Below are positions 11,690-23,540 of a DNA stretch of 64,000 bases, piece by piece (positions within the stretch are counted from its first letter, which is position 1; each line of letters opens with the position of its first letter). The DNA is from Ashinkailepas kermadecensis (lineage: Eukaryota > Arthropoda > Thecostraca > Neolepadidae). The translations under genes and the position numbers were made by a program. The notes beneath the pieces are model-generated. The model worked only from the letters and a program-made list of their open reading frames with translations. It ran no database searches and was not told the origin of the DNA. The stretch spans positions 62,001 to 126,000 of the forward strand of contig JAOTOM010004304.1 of the NCBI GenBank assembly GCA_034440615.1. The letters run 5' to 3'.

Positions 11690-13560
11690 CCGCAAATGCA
11701 CAGCAAAAAAGGTGAGCAAGGAGGCCGACGGGACAGAAGATCATGCTGTCAATGAGGCCTCAAGACCGACGAGGCCCCCAGGAAATATAATCAGGTCTCT
11801 ATAAGAGACGTAGAACAGAGATTGGGAGGATGCCCCCAGGACGAAAAGGAGGCCCCTAGAACGAAAAGGAGGCCCCTAGAACGAAAAGGAGGCCCCTAGA
11901 ACGAAAAGGAGGCCCCTAGAACGAAAAGGAGGCCCTAGAACGAAAAAGGAGGCCCCTAGAACGAAAAGGATGCACCCAAGGACGAAAAGGAGGCCCCTAA
12001 GACGTAGAACAGAGATTGGAAGGTAGCCCCCAGGACGGAAAGGAGGCCCCAGGACGATAAGGAGACCCCAACACGAAAAGGAGGCCCTCAGGACGGAAAG
12101 GATGCCACCGAGACGGGCAAGAAGCCACCCAGGTTAGACGAAAAGGCTTCCGATGGGTGGCAGGATATTCTTAAGTTGGAAAACGAGGCCCCCAAGACGG
12201 AAGAGGATGCCCCTGCAATATAAAATTAAGACCTGATAGGGGAGACTTCTCCGGACGGAATAGGGTCCCCAAGACGGTATCCGCAGGAAAGAGAGAAAGC
12301 CACCGAGACCAGCCAGATGAGGCACATATTTTGGAAGAGGAGGAACGTAGAAGAGAAGATCTAGGACTAGGACGCAAAAGCACCCTGCTAAGAGGATAAT
12401 GAGGCTCCAAACACAGATAAGGACGCCCCCGTGACCTGAGAGGAGGCCCCTAATTTGAAAAAGGAGACACCTAGGAGAGGGTAGGAGTCCCCAGAAATCA
12501 AGAGAGTGTCCAAAATGGCACGGAGGAAACCAGGGTTGCAAAGGAGGCCCCAACACCGGAAAGGAGGCCCCAGAATATGAGAGGAGGCCCTAAGACGGAA
12601 AAGGAAGCCATTGGATATGAGATGCGGTTTCGGAGACGCAAAAGCAGGCCCCAAACAGGTGAGGTTCCACCGAGATAGAAAAGGACGATCCAGAGACGTG
12701 GCAAGAGACACCTAATTGGGAAGAGAACGACACAAGATTGGAAATGAGACCTCATGATGAACGAGGAGGCCCCTAAAATAGGAGAGAAAGGCCATTGGAT
12801 AAGAGAGATGGCTCCCAGGCGGAAAAGAAGGCTCGAAGACGGCTAAGAAGGTCCCCGGGAAATAACAAGGCCACTAAGATAGGAAAAGTTGCCAGTAATT
12901 TGGCAGAGGAGAAGCCTGGGAGAGAAGAGGAGTCCACCAGGAGATAAGAGACCACCCCTAAGATGGGTAAAGATCGAATCCAGAGCGCAGAGCAGGAGAA
13001 CGCAGAGCAGGAGGCCCCCAGATGGGCCCCTGTGGCTCTTATTAAGCCTTAATACTTTAAGACGTGAGAGGAGGCCCCTAATTTGAAAAAGAAGGCCTCC
13101 AGAAGAGAAATGAGGAACCTGCCGGACTCGAGAGGAGTCCCTCAAGAAGGAGTAGGTCTCCAGGACCAAATGAGGCCCCGAAGACCGGAAAGAGTTCCCA
13201 GGAAATGAGAGGAGGCCCTTAAGATGGGAGTGATAGCAGGTATGGAAGGAGGTGAGGTTTCCAAAATTGAAGATCCCTCAAGACGGGTAAGGCTTTGCCA
13301 GGATAAAGGAGGAGGCACACGAGGCGTGGCAGGAGGCCCCTAATTTGGCAGAGAATTCCCCTCGAAGATGAGAGGAAGCCCCATGCCATGTTAAAGGGGC
13401 CCCAGAATGCAAGAGGAGGCCCTCCAAGACGGGAGAGGAGGACCATTGAATATGGAGGAGGGTAGGACACACAAGGAGACATTGAAAACCGATAAAAAGG
13501 CTCTAGGAAACGAGACGAGACCCTTAAGACGCGACAGGAGCCCTATAATTTGCAAGAAGA
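11690..13560. repeat. Array 1 of copy A: degenerate ~20-27-bp units, GGAGGCCCC...AAGACG
   Basis: Dozens of units share GAGGCCCC followed by a variable 8-12 bases and a purine-rich ACGNAAA segment. At 11841-11970 one unit, GAGGCCCCTAGAACGAAAAG, is repeated about seven times at an exact 20-bp period. Elsewhere the units are strongly diverged. Confidence 0.85.
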
Positions 13561-15260
13561 AACCCCTAAGAAATAGTAAGAGTCGTGTCTGGGTATTTTA
13601 AAATCACGATATGGGCCCCAAAAGATCCGGCCGGGGCCCCCACAAATTACGCTGAGCCTGGGGTACCAAAAATTCACACCCGGACCACGAAAATCATGCC
13701 AGGGGCACGACAGGTCGTACCGTTCCCCAACAGTCTCATTGGGACCAAAACAAATGAAGCCGGAGCAACGAAGAACAATCCGGACATGGATAATCACTCT
13801 GGGAGCCCAACAATGACGCCAAAAGCCTCCAAAACGCATTGGATCCCCAAAAAGTGTCGAGGCCGCTATAGCTCGCGCTAGGGATCCAAGAAAATGACGT
13901 CGGGGCCCAACAGATAACATTGGACTAAAAAAAGTCGCGTCGCAGCCCTTGAAAATCACACTGGAGGCCCAGAAGGTCGCGCCGGGGCCCCAAAAGTTGC
14001 AGCTGCCCCAAAAATCAATCTTAACCGGAATGTCACTCTGGGACAAAAAAAAACTCCTTCAGTGGCCGCAGTGCTATATCAAAGGGACAAATGCCCCCTC
14101 CATCCTGAGAGGGATAAGCTCCCAAGAATCGTGTCGGGGCCTCAAAAATCGCGCTGGGGCCACCAAAATTCGCGTCGGTCCACCAGAATTCGAGTATGGG
14201 TCTCCAAATAAATACGGCGAGCCCCGGAAAACTCGCTCCGAGGCCCGAAAAAGTTGCGACAGGAACCGCCAAAATCGCGTTGGGGCCACAGCTAAATACA
14301 ACGCATCGCACAAACTCGAACCGGGCCCCCCAAATATCGCGCTCGGGACCCACAATTCCCATCGGTAGTCCCGTCGAGGCTCTAAAAAATTGCCGTCTAG
14401 GGCCACACGTAAGCACAGTGTGACCACAAACACCGGATCGGTATCCGAAAAAAATCAAGCTGGAGCCCTCCAAAATAAGGATGGATTCCAACAACTAAAT
14501 TCCCAGGTAAAAAATGGCTCTGGAGCACCGAACATATTATCAGATGCCTTCACAAATTGCGTACGGCACCGAAAAACAAACCGGATCTCGAACAATCGAG
14601 GTGGGATACAAAAACATGGCGCCAAGGGCTCGATAAATCAGGCCGGGATTCGGACTTTAAAAAAAATCAGAAAAGGTTCACAAAATCGTATTGAGCCCAG
14701 AAAACTGGGGTTGGGTCTCCGGAACCACGCGCCTGGGCGCGATAAGCCGCTCTGGGACCTAGAAACGTCGTACCGAAGCCCCAAAATTGTACTTGGGCCC
14801 CACAAGTGTGCGTCAGAAGCCCCAAAAAAACACATCGGGACCCTAAGAGCACAACGGGGGCCGAAAATACAACTGGCCCTCCAAAGCGCACAGTCTCACA
14901 AAAAGCGACAGGGCCTTAACACATGCGTTGCAGCCATAAATATACATACCGGGAGGTCTAAAAAATACACTGGAAGCTCTCAAGGCACACCGGTGTCATG
15001 ATAACGCACAATAGCCTGAAAAGGTGGCTGGGGCCGCAAAAGGCAACATGGTTCCAAAACAAACAAAAAGACCGGCGCTAAATAAACACATCGGGATCTT
15101 CGAAAACGCCCTGACACGTAAAAAAATCCTCGGTGCACAAAATTCAACAAACCCTAAAACGAGCAGGGGGTTCGAACATGCTTTACGCCCCTAACAAAAA
15201 TGGATTGGAGCCATAATACACAATCATAGACCAAGAAAGACGCAACGGGTCCAAAAAAGA
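13560..15260. repeat. Array 2 of copy A: degenerate ~21-bp units, AAAATCGCGC-GGGGCCCC
   Basis: Repeating AAAAATCGCGCCGGGGCCCC-like units with spacing about 17-26 bp, mostly 20-22. The same unit order is seen in copies B, C and D (for example the series GACAGGTCG, AGTCTCAT, AAATGAAGCCG, GGACATGGA). Confidence 0.85.
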
Positions 15261-15269
15261 ACGCTGAGG

Positions 15270-15375
15270 CCTGGCCTCGGTTCGGTATCCAATCTGGGAG
15301 GATAGCAGCAAAGATATGAAGTGCATCAAAGCTCAGCGGAAACCGCATTTCATAACTACCAGAAAATGTGGGAAG
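15270..15375 (+). repeat. Conserved non-repetitive module after array 2
   Basis: Contains TCGGTATCCAATCTGGGAG, AAGTGCATCAAAGCTCAGCG and AGAAAATGTGGGAAG. Equivalent modules lie at 30316-30425 (minus), 46955-47060 and 48615-48722. Confidence 0.8.
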
Positions 15376-15654
15376 TAGGAATCTAATGATCGAATTTAAT
15401 CAATCAACTTTTCGCAGCGAACGCCCATACGAATCATTCCATCACGCCAAATATGGCGCAAGTCTATCATGTGGCAGCAATTAGCAAAACGCAGAAGGCC
15501 TAGCAGAAACCATAGCATCACACCAAGTGTGGCGAATGCACCGAATACGAAAAATGGGTGTGCACGTGCACTGACGTTGCCGTCGTGGCGACCGGGTGCT
15601 ATGAACTGGAATGCCTGACATTGTGAAATTTTGTATTTTAAAGTGGTGGGTAAT

Positions 15655-16447
15655 ACATTTTACTTTGAAGTTATGGGCCTAATACATCTTCGAAACCCTG
15701 CTCGTTTTAAGGCTTTGTTGTGTTTTTTGTGCACCGAGTATTTTTTACGTGTCGGGGCATTTTCGAAGATCCCGACGTGCTTATTTAGCTCCCGGTCGTT
15801 TTGTACGTTTTGGAACCATGTTGCCTTTTGTGGCTCCAGACTCTTTTCCAGGCCCTTGTGCGTTATCATGGCCCCTGTGCGCCTTGCGAGCTTGCAGTGT
15901 ATTTTTCTTAGAGCTCCCGGTATGTTTATGCCTTAGGGCTGCAACGCATGTTTTAAGGCCCTATCGCTTTTTGGGAGACTCTGTGCGCTTTGGAGGGTTA
16001 GTTGTATTTTCTGGCACCGTTGTACTCTTAGGGTCCCGCTGTGTATATTTGGGGCCTCTGACGCACATTTGTGGGGCCCCAGTATGATTTTGGGGCTTCG
16101 GTGTGATTTTTTATGGGTCCCAGCGCGACTTATCGCGCCCAGGCGCGTGGTTCCGGAGACCTAACGCCAGCTTTCTGGGCTGAACGCGATTTTTGTGGAT
16201 CTTTTCTGTTTTTTGTTTAAAGTCCGAATCCCGGCCTGATTTTTCGAACCTCTGACGCCATGTTTTTGTATCCCACCTCGATTTTTCGAGATCCGGTATG
16301 CTTTTCGGTGTCATACGCAATTTTTGAAGGCAACTGGAAAAAAATGTTCGGTGCAACAGAGCCATTTTTCTGGCCAGGATTTGTTGGAATCTCTCCTTTT
16401 TGGAGGGCTCCAGCTTGATTTTTTGGGATACCGATCCGGTTTTGTGG
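15655..16447 (-). repeat. Inverted duplication of part of array 2 within copy A
   Basis: Reverse complement of about 14420-15200; for example TTTTCGAAGATCCCGACGTG at 15760 mirrors the segment near 15090. It is absent from copy B, where the flanking sequences join directly near 30047. Confidence 0.8.
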
Positions 16448-17751
16448 TATCGGTGTAATTTCAGCAGTGTGAGGTAACTTATCAAGGGATACCAAAAGAA
16501 AACCTTAGAACTGAGTGGTGGAGTTAGGGTTGAAATCCGACCAATCAGAAACCATAGTGGTAGATTAGGCCCCTCCACAGGACAATTTAGTTGATGACTA
16601 ATTATATTATTTCGAAATGTACCCTTTGACAAATTAGCGGTTGAAATCCAAGGACTTTTTAATGGGCGTAGGTGCCCCCCCCCCCCTCCCCTGCAAATCC
16701 GTTTTCCCCCTCCTGCTTGACACAAATATAGGTACTCCACTGGTCCCTCAATAATTTTCCGAAACATACGCCCATGGGGAAAAGCCAACATTAAGGGGAC
16801 AAATTACCCCTCATAAGCATACAATACAACATCCATGCCCCATATGAAATGGGATGAATGATGTTTTTAAATGCATTTTCTTCCAACAAACTTCTTTTCT
16901 GTTATTACAGCCTGCATGATTAGAGCTTCCCAGCTTCCATACCTTCTCAACGTCATTTACAAAACGGTACAGCACAGCGAAAACGATGGGCGTGACGGCG
17001 TGGAATTTGAAGGCTTGGATTATGTATGTACTGACATTGTTGCATTGTTGCATTGTCATTTATGCATTGCTGTTCAATGCTTGTTCTTGCCGTGAATTTA
17101 TTCGCTGAGGATATATTTTAGCTCGTGTGACAGTTGCCTTGCAGCCAGCACCAAATGCTATAAAAATAAACAAATTCCTAAGATGACGCTAAAAAAACCA
17201 ATGCAATCCACTTCTCGTTGCCACCTTTGCGAAATTGTCGTCCTTGGACTGAGAAATGGTCGTTCAAGCTTTGCTTATGACATCAAGCTGGTGGGAATAA
17301 ATAACAGTAGTGATGAATCTAGCTATATTCAGTTATACTTGGAGGACTTAAAAGTAAGTTGATCAATGGCAGATATCTGTAAGATATGCTTAGCACCAGC
17401 CCCGCCAGCTCGCTGCAATCTAGAGGCCAGCGGGAAGATTCGAGAAAGCATTGAGACGATGGTTTGTTTTGGCACTTATGTATTTATCCAAATATTACTT
17501 CTTTATACCCTTGTATGGCCCAGTTTTCAGCGAAAATGATTAGTGCTATTGCGTTTTGAGTAAATGATGCACCATGCCAAGAACAAACAAAAAACCAATA
17601 TGAAATCATGTTCCCCATTCTCGAACCATAGTAAGAGCCTAAAAACAATATGAGACCCTAACACAATGGAGGCCCCCTTTCGGGGAACAGGAGGCCCCCT
17701 TTCGACCTTGCCCCCCCCCCCCCCTGGAACAATTTCGTGGCGACGCCACTG
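16447..17751. other. Unique right end of copy A
   Basis: Non-repetitive sequence conserved in copy B (28725-30045). Short frames here (for example 16871-17095) are similar in the two copies but unrecognised and not convincingly coding. Confidence 0.6.
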
Positions 17752-17759
17752 GTTGCTAC
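17752..17759. repeat. Target-site duplication of copy A, right (GTTGCTAC)
   Basis: Exact match to 11566-11573. Within the CR1 reading frame it encodes the serine-asparagine just before the insertion point. Confidence 0.92.
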
Positions 17760-18467
17760 TGACAATGGTTCCTGGCAGCTGGTTCCAGTGTTCTACTACC
17801 CTGTTGGTGAAGAAAGACTGTGTTAACCTTGTCCTGCTGTAATTAACTTTAATTTTGAATTGATGACCTCTAATTGCATCATTTCTGTTGAATTCAAACA
17901 TTTCCCTGAGATATCCCTGTTCCTGACCATGAACAAATTTAAAAACCTGGATGAGATCTCCTCTCAGCCTTCTATATATAAGTGAAAACATATTCAATTT
18001 CTTCAATCTTTCCTCATATGCCAGGTTGCCTATACCATTAACCATTTGTGTTGCCCTCTTTTGTACTCTCTCTAAAAGCCAACAATATTTCTCATAACTA
18101 GGGGACCAAGCTTGGACACAGTATTCCAAATGTGGCCTGACATATGCACAGTAAAGCTTCCTGATGATCTCACTTTGTATGACACCTTTCTCTGTATTGC
18201 CCCAAGCATTCTTAGTGCCTTCTTCCTGGCTTCTTTGGTCTGTTCTGATGCCCCCAATTTTGTGTTCAAAATAACACCTAAGTCCTTCTCCTGCTGAGTC
18301 ACAGATAGTACTTGGCCATCCATCAAGTATGGAGCCTTCATATGCTGCCTACCTACATGCATGACTTTGCACTTATCAAAATTAAACTTCATTTGCCATT
18401 TTTTGGACTACTTCACAAGCTCGTCTAAGTCTTTCTGCAGCAAAACCTGCTCATTGTGCCCTGTTAG

Positions 18468-18860
18468 CGGACTGGGCACGGACCGGGCCCCGACTGGGCG
18501 CGCGAGTCTACACCGAGCACAAGCGTGGCGCGGACTGGGCGCGGACCGGGCCCCGGCTGGGCGCGCGAGTCTACACCGAGCACAAGCGTGGCGCGGACTG
18601 GGCGCGGACCGGGCCCCGGCTGGGCGCGCGAGTCTACACCGAGCGCAAGCGTGGCGCGGACTGGGCGCGGACCGGGCCCCGGCTGGGCGCGCGAGTCTAC
18701 ACCGAGCACAAGCGTGGCCGCGGACTAGGCGCGGACCGGGCCCCGGCTGGGCGCGCGAGTCTACATCGAGCACAAGCGTGGCCGCGGACTAGGCGCGGAC
18801 CGGGCCCTGGCTGGGCACGGACTGGGCGCGGACCGGGCTGAGGCCGGGCACGAACTGGGC
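18468..18860. repeat. 63-bp GC-rich minisatellite, about 6 units
   Basis: GCGGACCGGGCCCCGGCTGG marks each unit, at 18541, 18604, 18667, 18731 and 18795 (spacing 63-64). The 63-bp period keeps frames open on both strands (21-residue repeats); I treat those frames as spurious. It directly abuts the truncated CR1 copy. Confidence 0.92.
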
Positions 18861-21580
18861 GTCGGCTGGGCTCGGGCCAGGCGTTGAATGTGCAACGAGC
18901 AGGGCCGGGGTTGCGCCCCAACTGGGTATCCCATCCTGGTTCGCACTGGTACGGGGTGCCGCGTCCGATCGGCTGACTATGGTTGCAACCGCGTCATCAA
19001 CCAAACGTTCATACCTGCTGCACCGGCTGCAATTTATGCATATTCCGTGTTGGCACTTATTGAATTAATTTCGAAAGATAGAGTATTTCAGCGTAATAGT
19101 GACGTAGCGAGACGCACACTTGACACACCACTTCATTCAACATTTGATGTCACGTTCTGTGTAGACCACCTTGGGCGTTTCCACCGATTAGCGCGGTTCG
19201 CTCCCAGCTGTCACCGGCATTTAAATGCCGTGTACAATGCAAAACGTATATTACTTCTTGGCATAATACCATGACGTACATCTCCACTACTCTAATACTC
19301 TACTCTATTATAATAGTCGCTAAACGCCAGCTGTGAGCTCCTGGGACTGTCGGTTTCAGACCGAGGTGACGCTTCACGCTCATCCGTCGCGGTATCACGT
19401 TCCGGAGCGCAGCGCTCGACCTGCGGTGTTGGCGGTCATTGTGGACCCGTTCTAATCTCCTGCCGCCGCGATCCCGCGATACCTGTAGCCACTTTCCCAA
19501 GGCGAAATCGATTTATCGCATGGCACTTTCGGTCGTCCTCATGTTCTTCTTCACCGCCACTGAAAAGCGCGAAACCATCAGATGTAGCCTCGACCCTTTT
19601 ACTACTTCGCACAAGTTAGGCACACTAAGGTTGGTTGAATGGCTATTTACACTCTTAACTAAATCAGCCAAATCCACCATCTCTTTATTGTGGTTTAGGG
19701 GCGCATCAACTGCATAGGTTATACAGCGCCCATTAGGTTAGTCGAGCCAGGTATAAACGTATCGGTGTCAAGTAAGGGGCGATAGTACGCATAACAGCAT
19801 GCTATGGCACTTCATGACCTCGTATTTTGCACAGCCAGGTGATTGATATATCCATGTGCTACACTTGTGGGCGGGAGTACACCAAATCAAAACCAACAGC
19901 AGACAGAAACTGGGGGAGTTTTGCGACGCAGCGTGAACCAATCCACCATCTCACTTGCACAGGAAAACCGCAGTGCTTGTCGTTTATGGAAGGCATGCAG
20001 CAAGTGGTATAGAACAGCTGAATTATCTGACCATGTAAGGTGATGCTACTCCTGGGTAGAGATTAAAATAACAGAGGATGGAGAAGTGACAAACGTCAAA
20101 CTTCGTGATATTGCTACGGCAAAACCTGGTGTTATTGGGGATGGTAGTCCCGAACCGCTCCAAAGGAAGGAAGCTCACCTATCTCAAAAGCGTATAGTAT
20201 AATGGACATATGCATAAATCACATAACACGAACGATGCTTGTGGTTGGTGAAAGTCGGTTACAATATGGAAGCTGGCAGTTTGCGGGCCATAGGGTTCCA
20301 GTATATCACGGATTAATGAGGGAACTTCACTATACCTTTGGGGATTATGGACTGTGACATACGAATAAGTGGTCGGTATGCCCAGTGTAGGGCCAACGGC
20401 TACCTGGGCACATTCACCATGGTACGAGCTGCTTACACAGCCACCTTCCAAAGTATTGGATATTCTGAGCCAAAGCACCGATATGAAAAAGCATAATTAC
20501 GATGGGTTTGTTAAGCGGTTGACTACTAGGAAGTACTTACAGCAGCAAAGAATTGAGAGATGATGCACGTGAAGGTAAACAACCACAATATGCCACATAC
20601 CTTCTCCACCGAATATAAGCATCATTCATCAGTATATTGGAACTAAAGCAGCCTTCATAGCTTTAGCGAATCATTACCAACAGTTGAACCGTAACTCTAT
20701 TATGTAAGAGGGCTTCAGAAGCTTCCTAAAGTTTTTGTTCGCCGATTCTTAACGCGGCACGCTAGAGTTCTGAAACTTCGTGACGTCTCCTAAAGTTTTT
20801 TTTTCGGCGTGTCATGCCGCTTTTTGTTATTGATGAGAGGCGTTTCTAGACAGTGACCTTGGAGGTCATGTCTGGCTTTTTTATACAGTATGATGAGCTT
20901 TCAAAACCAGACAGATATCTCATAAAGACAGACATGTTATGTATACCAGGACTAGTATCTTGACAACACCGTTGGTGAAGAAGACATACATACTGATTGC
21001 ACGTTTAACGTCACTAAATATGTGCATACATTTCAGCGGCGGTTCCAGGGTAACGAAGTAAGGAGGTGGTGATGGTTTCAAAATGATAGTAGACCAAAAC
21101 CTCGACACATCATATCATGGTTGATTTCTTGGGAATTCGCATGGCAATGGAAGCTGATCATTTCCGAGATGGGCGGATCAAGGCCAGCTTTGGAGTCATT
21201 GACGATAATTTGCCGTAATTGGTCAAAAACGTCCACCCGAAGTTCAGCTACAATGGATGCGTCCATGGTTCTGTACTGGAAATGCATTACAACACCAATA
21301 ATGTACAATTCAATTGGACTTAATTAATACTAACTGGACCTCAATGTGAAATTAGACCTTTGGTAAAACCCCCAAAATGTCATTAATTCCCTTTTTTTTC
21401 TTCCTCATCCGCCGTTTTCGAAATAGCATTTTGTTTACAATAATATTGTAGGCAGCGTTACAAGCTTTGAAACGATATCTTTAAAAACAATATTGGTCCA
21501 TAACTTATCGAAATCTGAGGAGGAGTTAGAAGGAGGGGAGGAGGAAATAAGCACCCACGTAATATTGCGACATATTTTAA
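18861..21580. other. Intergenic stretch, no gene assigned
   Basis: Holds a GGTT-tail family core at 19692-19735 (TTTAGGGGCGCATCAACTGC). Two minus-strand frames (20179-20478 and 21078-21308) have protein-like composition but no family I recognise. Confidence 0.5.
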
Positions 21581-22444
21581 TGCCTCACACAATAGGGTCA
21601 TTCTTTGGAAACTCGACACCTCGATAACACAGCACCACCTCGGATTCCCATGCAAGTTTGTGTATGGGGTTGTCTAGGCCCGAGAACACGAATCTGAGGT
21701 TTTTTAGGTCCCTAGGTCTAACGGTTATTGCGTCACGATGACGTCATATGCTGACTTTTTCTGCTCATTGCAAATTTCAATGCGATATAACTCCGAGGTT
21801 TATCATTATTTTTCCATTCTGTAAAATGTTTTGTAAAGCAGACGTAGTATGGTATTGCATAATATTTTGTATGAATTTATACATCCATGTTTTATTATTT
21901 TTTACATTATATATTTTATATAATATCATTTTTCGAAAAATGTATAAGTGTCGATTTTCGAAAAACATCCATATTCTGATTCTCCGTGCAATTCTGTATT
22001 AGAAACAATCAAAGATAGAATGGGCGCACCCCTGGAACACCGTCAGAAAAATCGTTATAACATAGCACAGGCCTCTGTCCTGGCTGTTGAAGCAGCGCTA
22101 TGCACAATGCAACTATGGGCGAGAACCTCTCTGCTGGATGCCATCCAGGGTGGGGGTAGGGTTCAGGTTTGCGGTGGGCTGCGTCTGTCATCTCCAATCA
22201 GCAGCGTATGTATTTAGTGGGGGGGGCTGGGGGGCAATGCGCCGTAGTGTTTATACGGTGGGAATTTCCGGTTGTCCAAGAATAATCAAGTTGCGACTGC
22301 AGTCGAGAATGGCATAGAATGACATAGCAGCACAGAACAATTCAAAACGCGCTGCATTTCATGAAATTTCTAAAATATACATCCGGTTTTACGTAGCCTG
22401 TCACTAATTCTTCTGAATGTAGACCATATACGCAGCGGTCTGTG

Positions 22445-22540
22445 AGCAGGCACGTAGCCAGGAACTCTGTCAGGGGGGCATCTCACCAAAAGGGCCCAAG
22501 GTCAGCTCCAAAGGGCACCAAACCTTCCTTGGCGGCGGAA
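22445..22540. mobile_element. Possible TIR-element end remnant
   Basis: GGCACGTAGCCAGGAACT followed by GGGGGGC, resembling the degenerate GGCGTAGCCAGG ends typical of hAT-like MITEs. No partner end found. Confidence 0.35.
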
Positions 22541-23211
22541 GTGTTATATATACCTAAGCCTTCACTGGTTACCCAGGATCAACAACTGGTCTTTATAAAC
22601 AAATAAATAGTCCGTTCACTATGACACCCGTCAAAAGGGCGAGTGAAAGTAGCGCATTTCTTACCCGTTTTCTAGATACTCGTAAAAATATTGCATATGT
22701 GAAATGCTGAAAAGATCGAAGATTGTGCGATCGGGATGACAAATACTTGCAAGGGAGCTGTTGAAAATTTCGTCCCACAGGGATCGAATTCATCTACGTC
22801 TCCCAGGCGGACATCGAGAAGACAGCGACAATGCTGTCACAGCGTTTCACTTCAGCAAAACTTGTGAAGGGCACGAGGAGCTTCCACTGTTTTCTGCCCA
22901 GAAACGCGACTCAGGTGGCCGCATATGCGACTTCGCGGACCTCAACATTCAAACTAGTGAAAACTGTCGTTAATCGAAAATAAACCTTTCGCCGACGCAT
23001 TCCTTTGAAGCTCGGAGAATGTCTTAAATATAAAAATCCAGAGGAAATCGGAATTTCTATCGGTTCAGTCGCGTGGGGCATCCTATTATATCGCAAGGGA
23101 CACCATTCTACACTGTACAGTGCCCTGAACCCCCCCTCAGTCCCTCTTCCCATGAAGATACCACTCATTGTACACGACTGACGCAGCCCACAGAAACTCT
23201 GGTCTCCTCCC

Positions 23212-23540
23212 CAAGGGCGTCGCCACGGATTTTTATTTGGGGGGTCGATCCCAGGGACGGATCTAGCCACTCGGTTTAGGGGGCCAGTCCAGGCCCAGGA
23301 CTTCTCGACCGGGGGGGGGAGGGGGAAGCGATGTCGGCTCGGTGTCTGGTGATTGTATTGTTGACCGGTTGTGTGTTAATGTCTGGTAGTTTTAAGGGAA
23401 AATGCTGTGACCGGGGGGTGGGGGAAGCGATGTCGGATGTCCGGTGTTTGTATCGTTGACCGGTTGTTTTTTGGGGGTCGACCCACCTAATTTTCAAAGT
23501 GGGGGTCCGACCCCCTGACCCCCCGGTGGCGACGCCCATG
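23212..23540. mobile_element. 329-bp hAT-like MITE with exact 8-bp duplication CTCCTCCC
   Basis: Left terminus CAAGGGCGTCGCCACGG; right terminus, reverse complement, CATGGGCGTCGCCACCGG. CTCCTCCC flanks it at 23204-23211 and 23541-23548. It shares its termini with copy A, so probably the same transposase source moved both. Confidence 0.9.

Larger units (their letters stand above)
11574..17751 (+). mobile_element. Copy A: 6.18-kb hAT-like non-autonomous element made of degenerate short-repeat arrays
   Basis: Left end CAAGGGCGTCGCCACCGG, right end (reverse complement) CAGTGGCGTCGCCACGAAA, flanked by the exact 8-bp duplication GTTGCTAC. CARNG termini and 8-bp duplications are hAT features. The body runs: G/C-rich hairpin-forming end (11574-11690), array 1 of AGGCCCC units (to about 13560), array 2 of AAAATCGCGC-GGGG units (to about 15260), a conserved module (15270-15375), a spacer, an inverted copy of part of array 2 (about 15655-16447), and a unique end. 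No transposase is seen, so mobilisation in trans is inferred. Copy B (28725-33968) is the same element in reverse. Confidence 0.85.
11485..18467 (-). pseudogene. CR1-like non-LTR retrotransposon, 3' end of ORF2, split by copy A
   Basis: Minus-strand reading from 18467: LQKDLDELVK, stop, KKWQMKFNFDKCKVMHVGR, EKDLGVILNTKL, then after a one-base shift near 18170 LYCAYVRPHLEYCVQAWSP, LERVQKRATQMV and FFTNRVVEHWNQLPGTIVSSN. This is the conserved C-terminal part of CR1/L2-group reverse transcriptases. At 17752 it meets the insertion of copy A; skipping 17751-11574 and one 8-bp duplication restores the frame into TLNMFKNGIDNHYK with stop at 11487-11485. The tryptophan expected before SKKW is a TAG stop. 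The 5' part is missing: the sequence changes into a GC-rich minisatellite at about 18468. Dead, 5'-truncated copy. Confidence 0.88.

Noticed and set aside
11838..13560. CRISPR-like regular repeats
   Set aside because: Units are only ~20 bp, no constant repeat with unique spacers, eukaryotic context; it is a degenerate tandem array.
14390..15001. 203-residue open frame in array 2 (and similar ones at 16111-16791, 31277-31825, 39366-40136)
   Set aside because: Frames are open on several strands because the ~21-bp GC/A unit lacks stops; peptides are low-complexity 7-residue echoes with no domain.
18361..18792. Proline/arginine-rich repeat protein
   Set aside because: 63-bp minisatellite read in frame.
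20179..21308. Two minus-strand frames with protein-like composition
   Set aside because: No family recognised, splice sites ambiguous, no partner; left unannotated.
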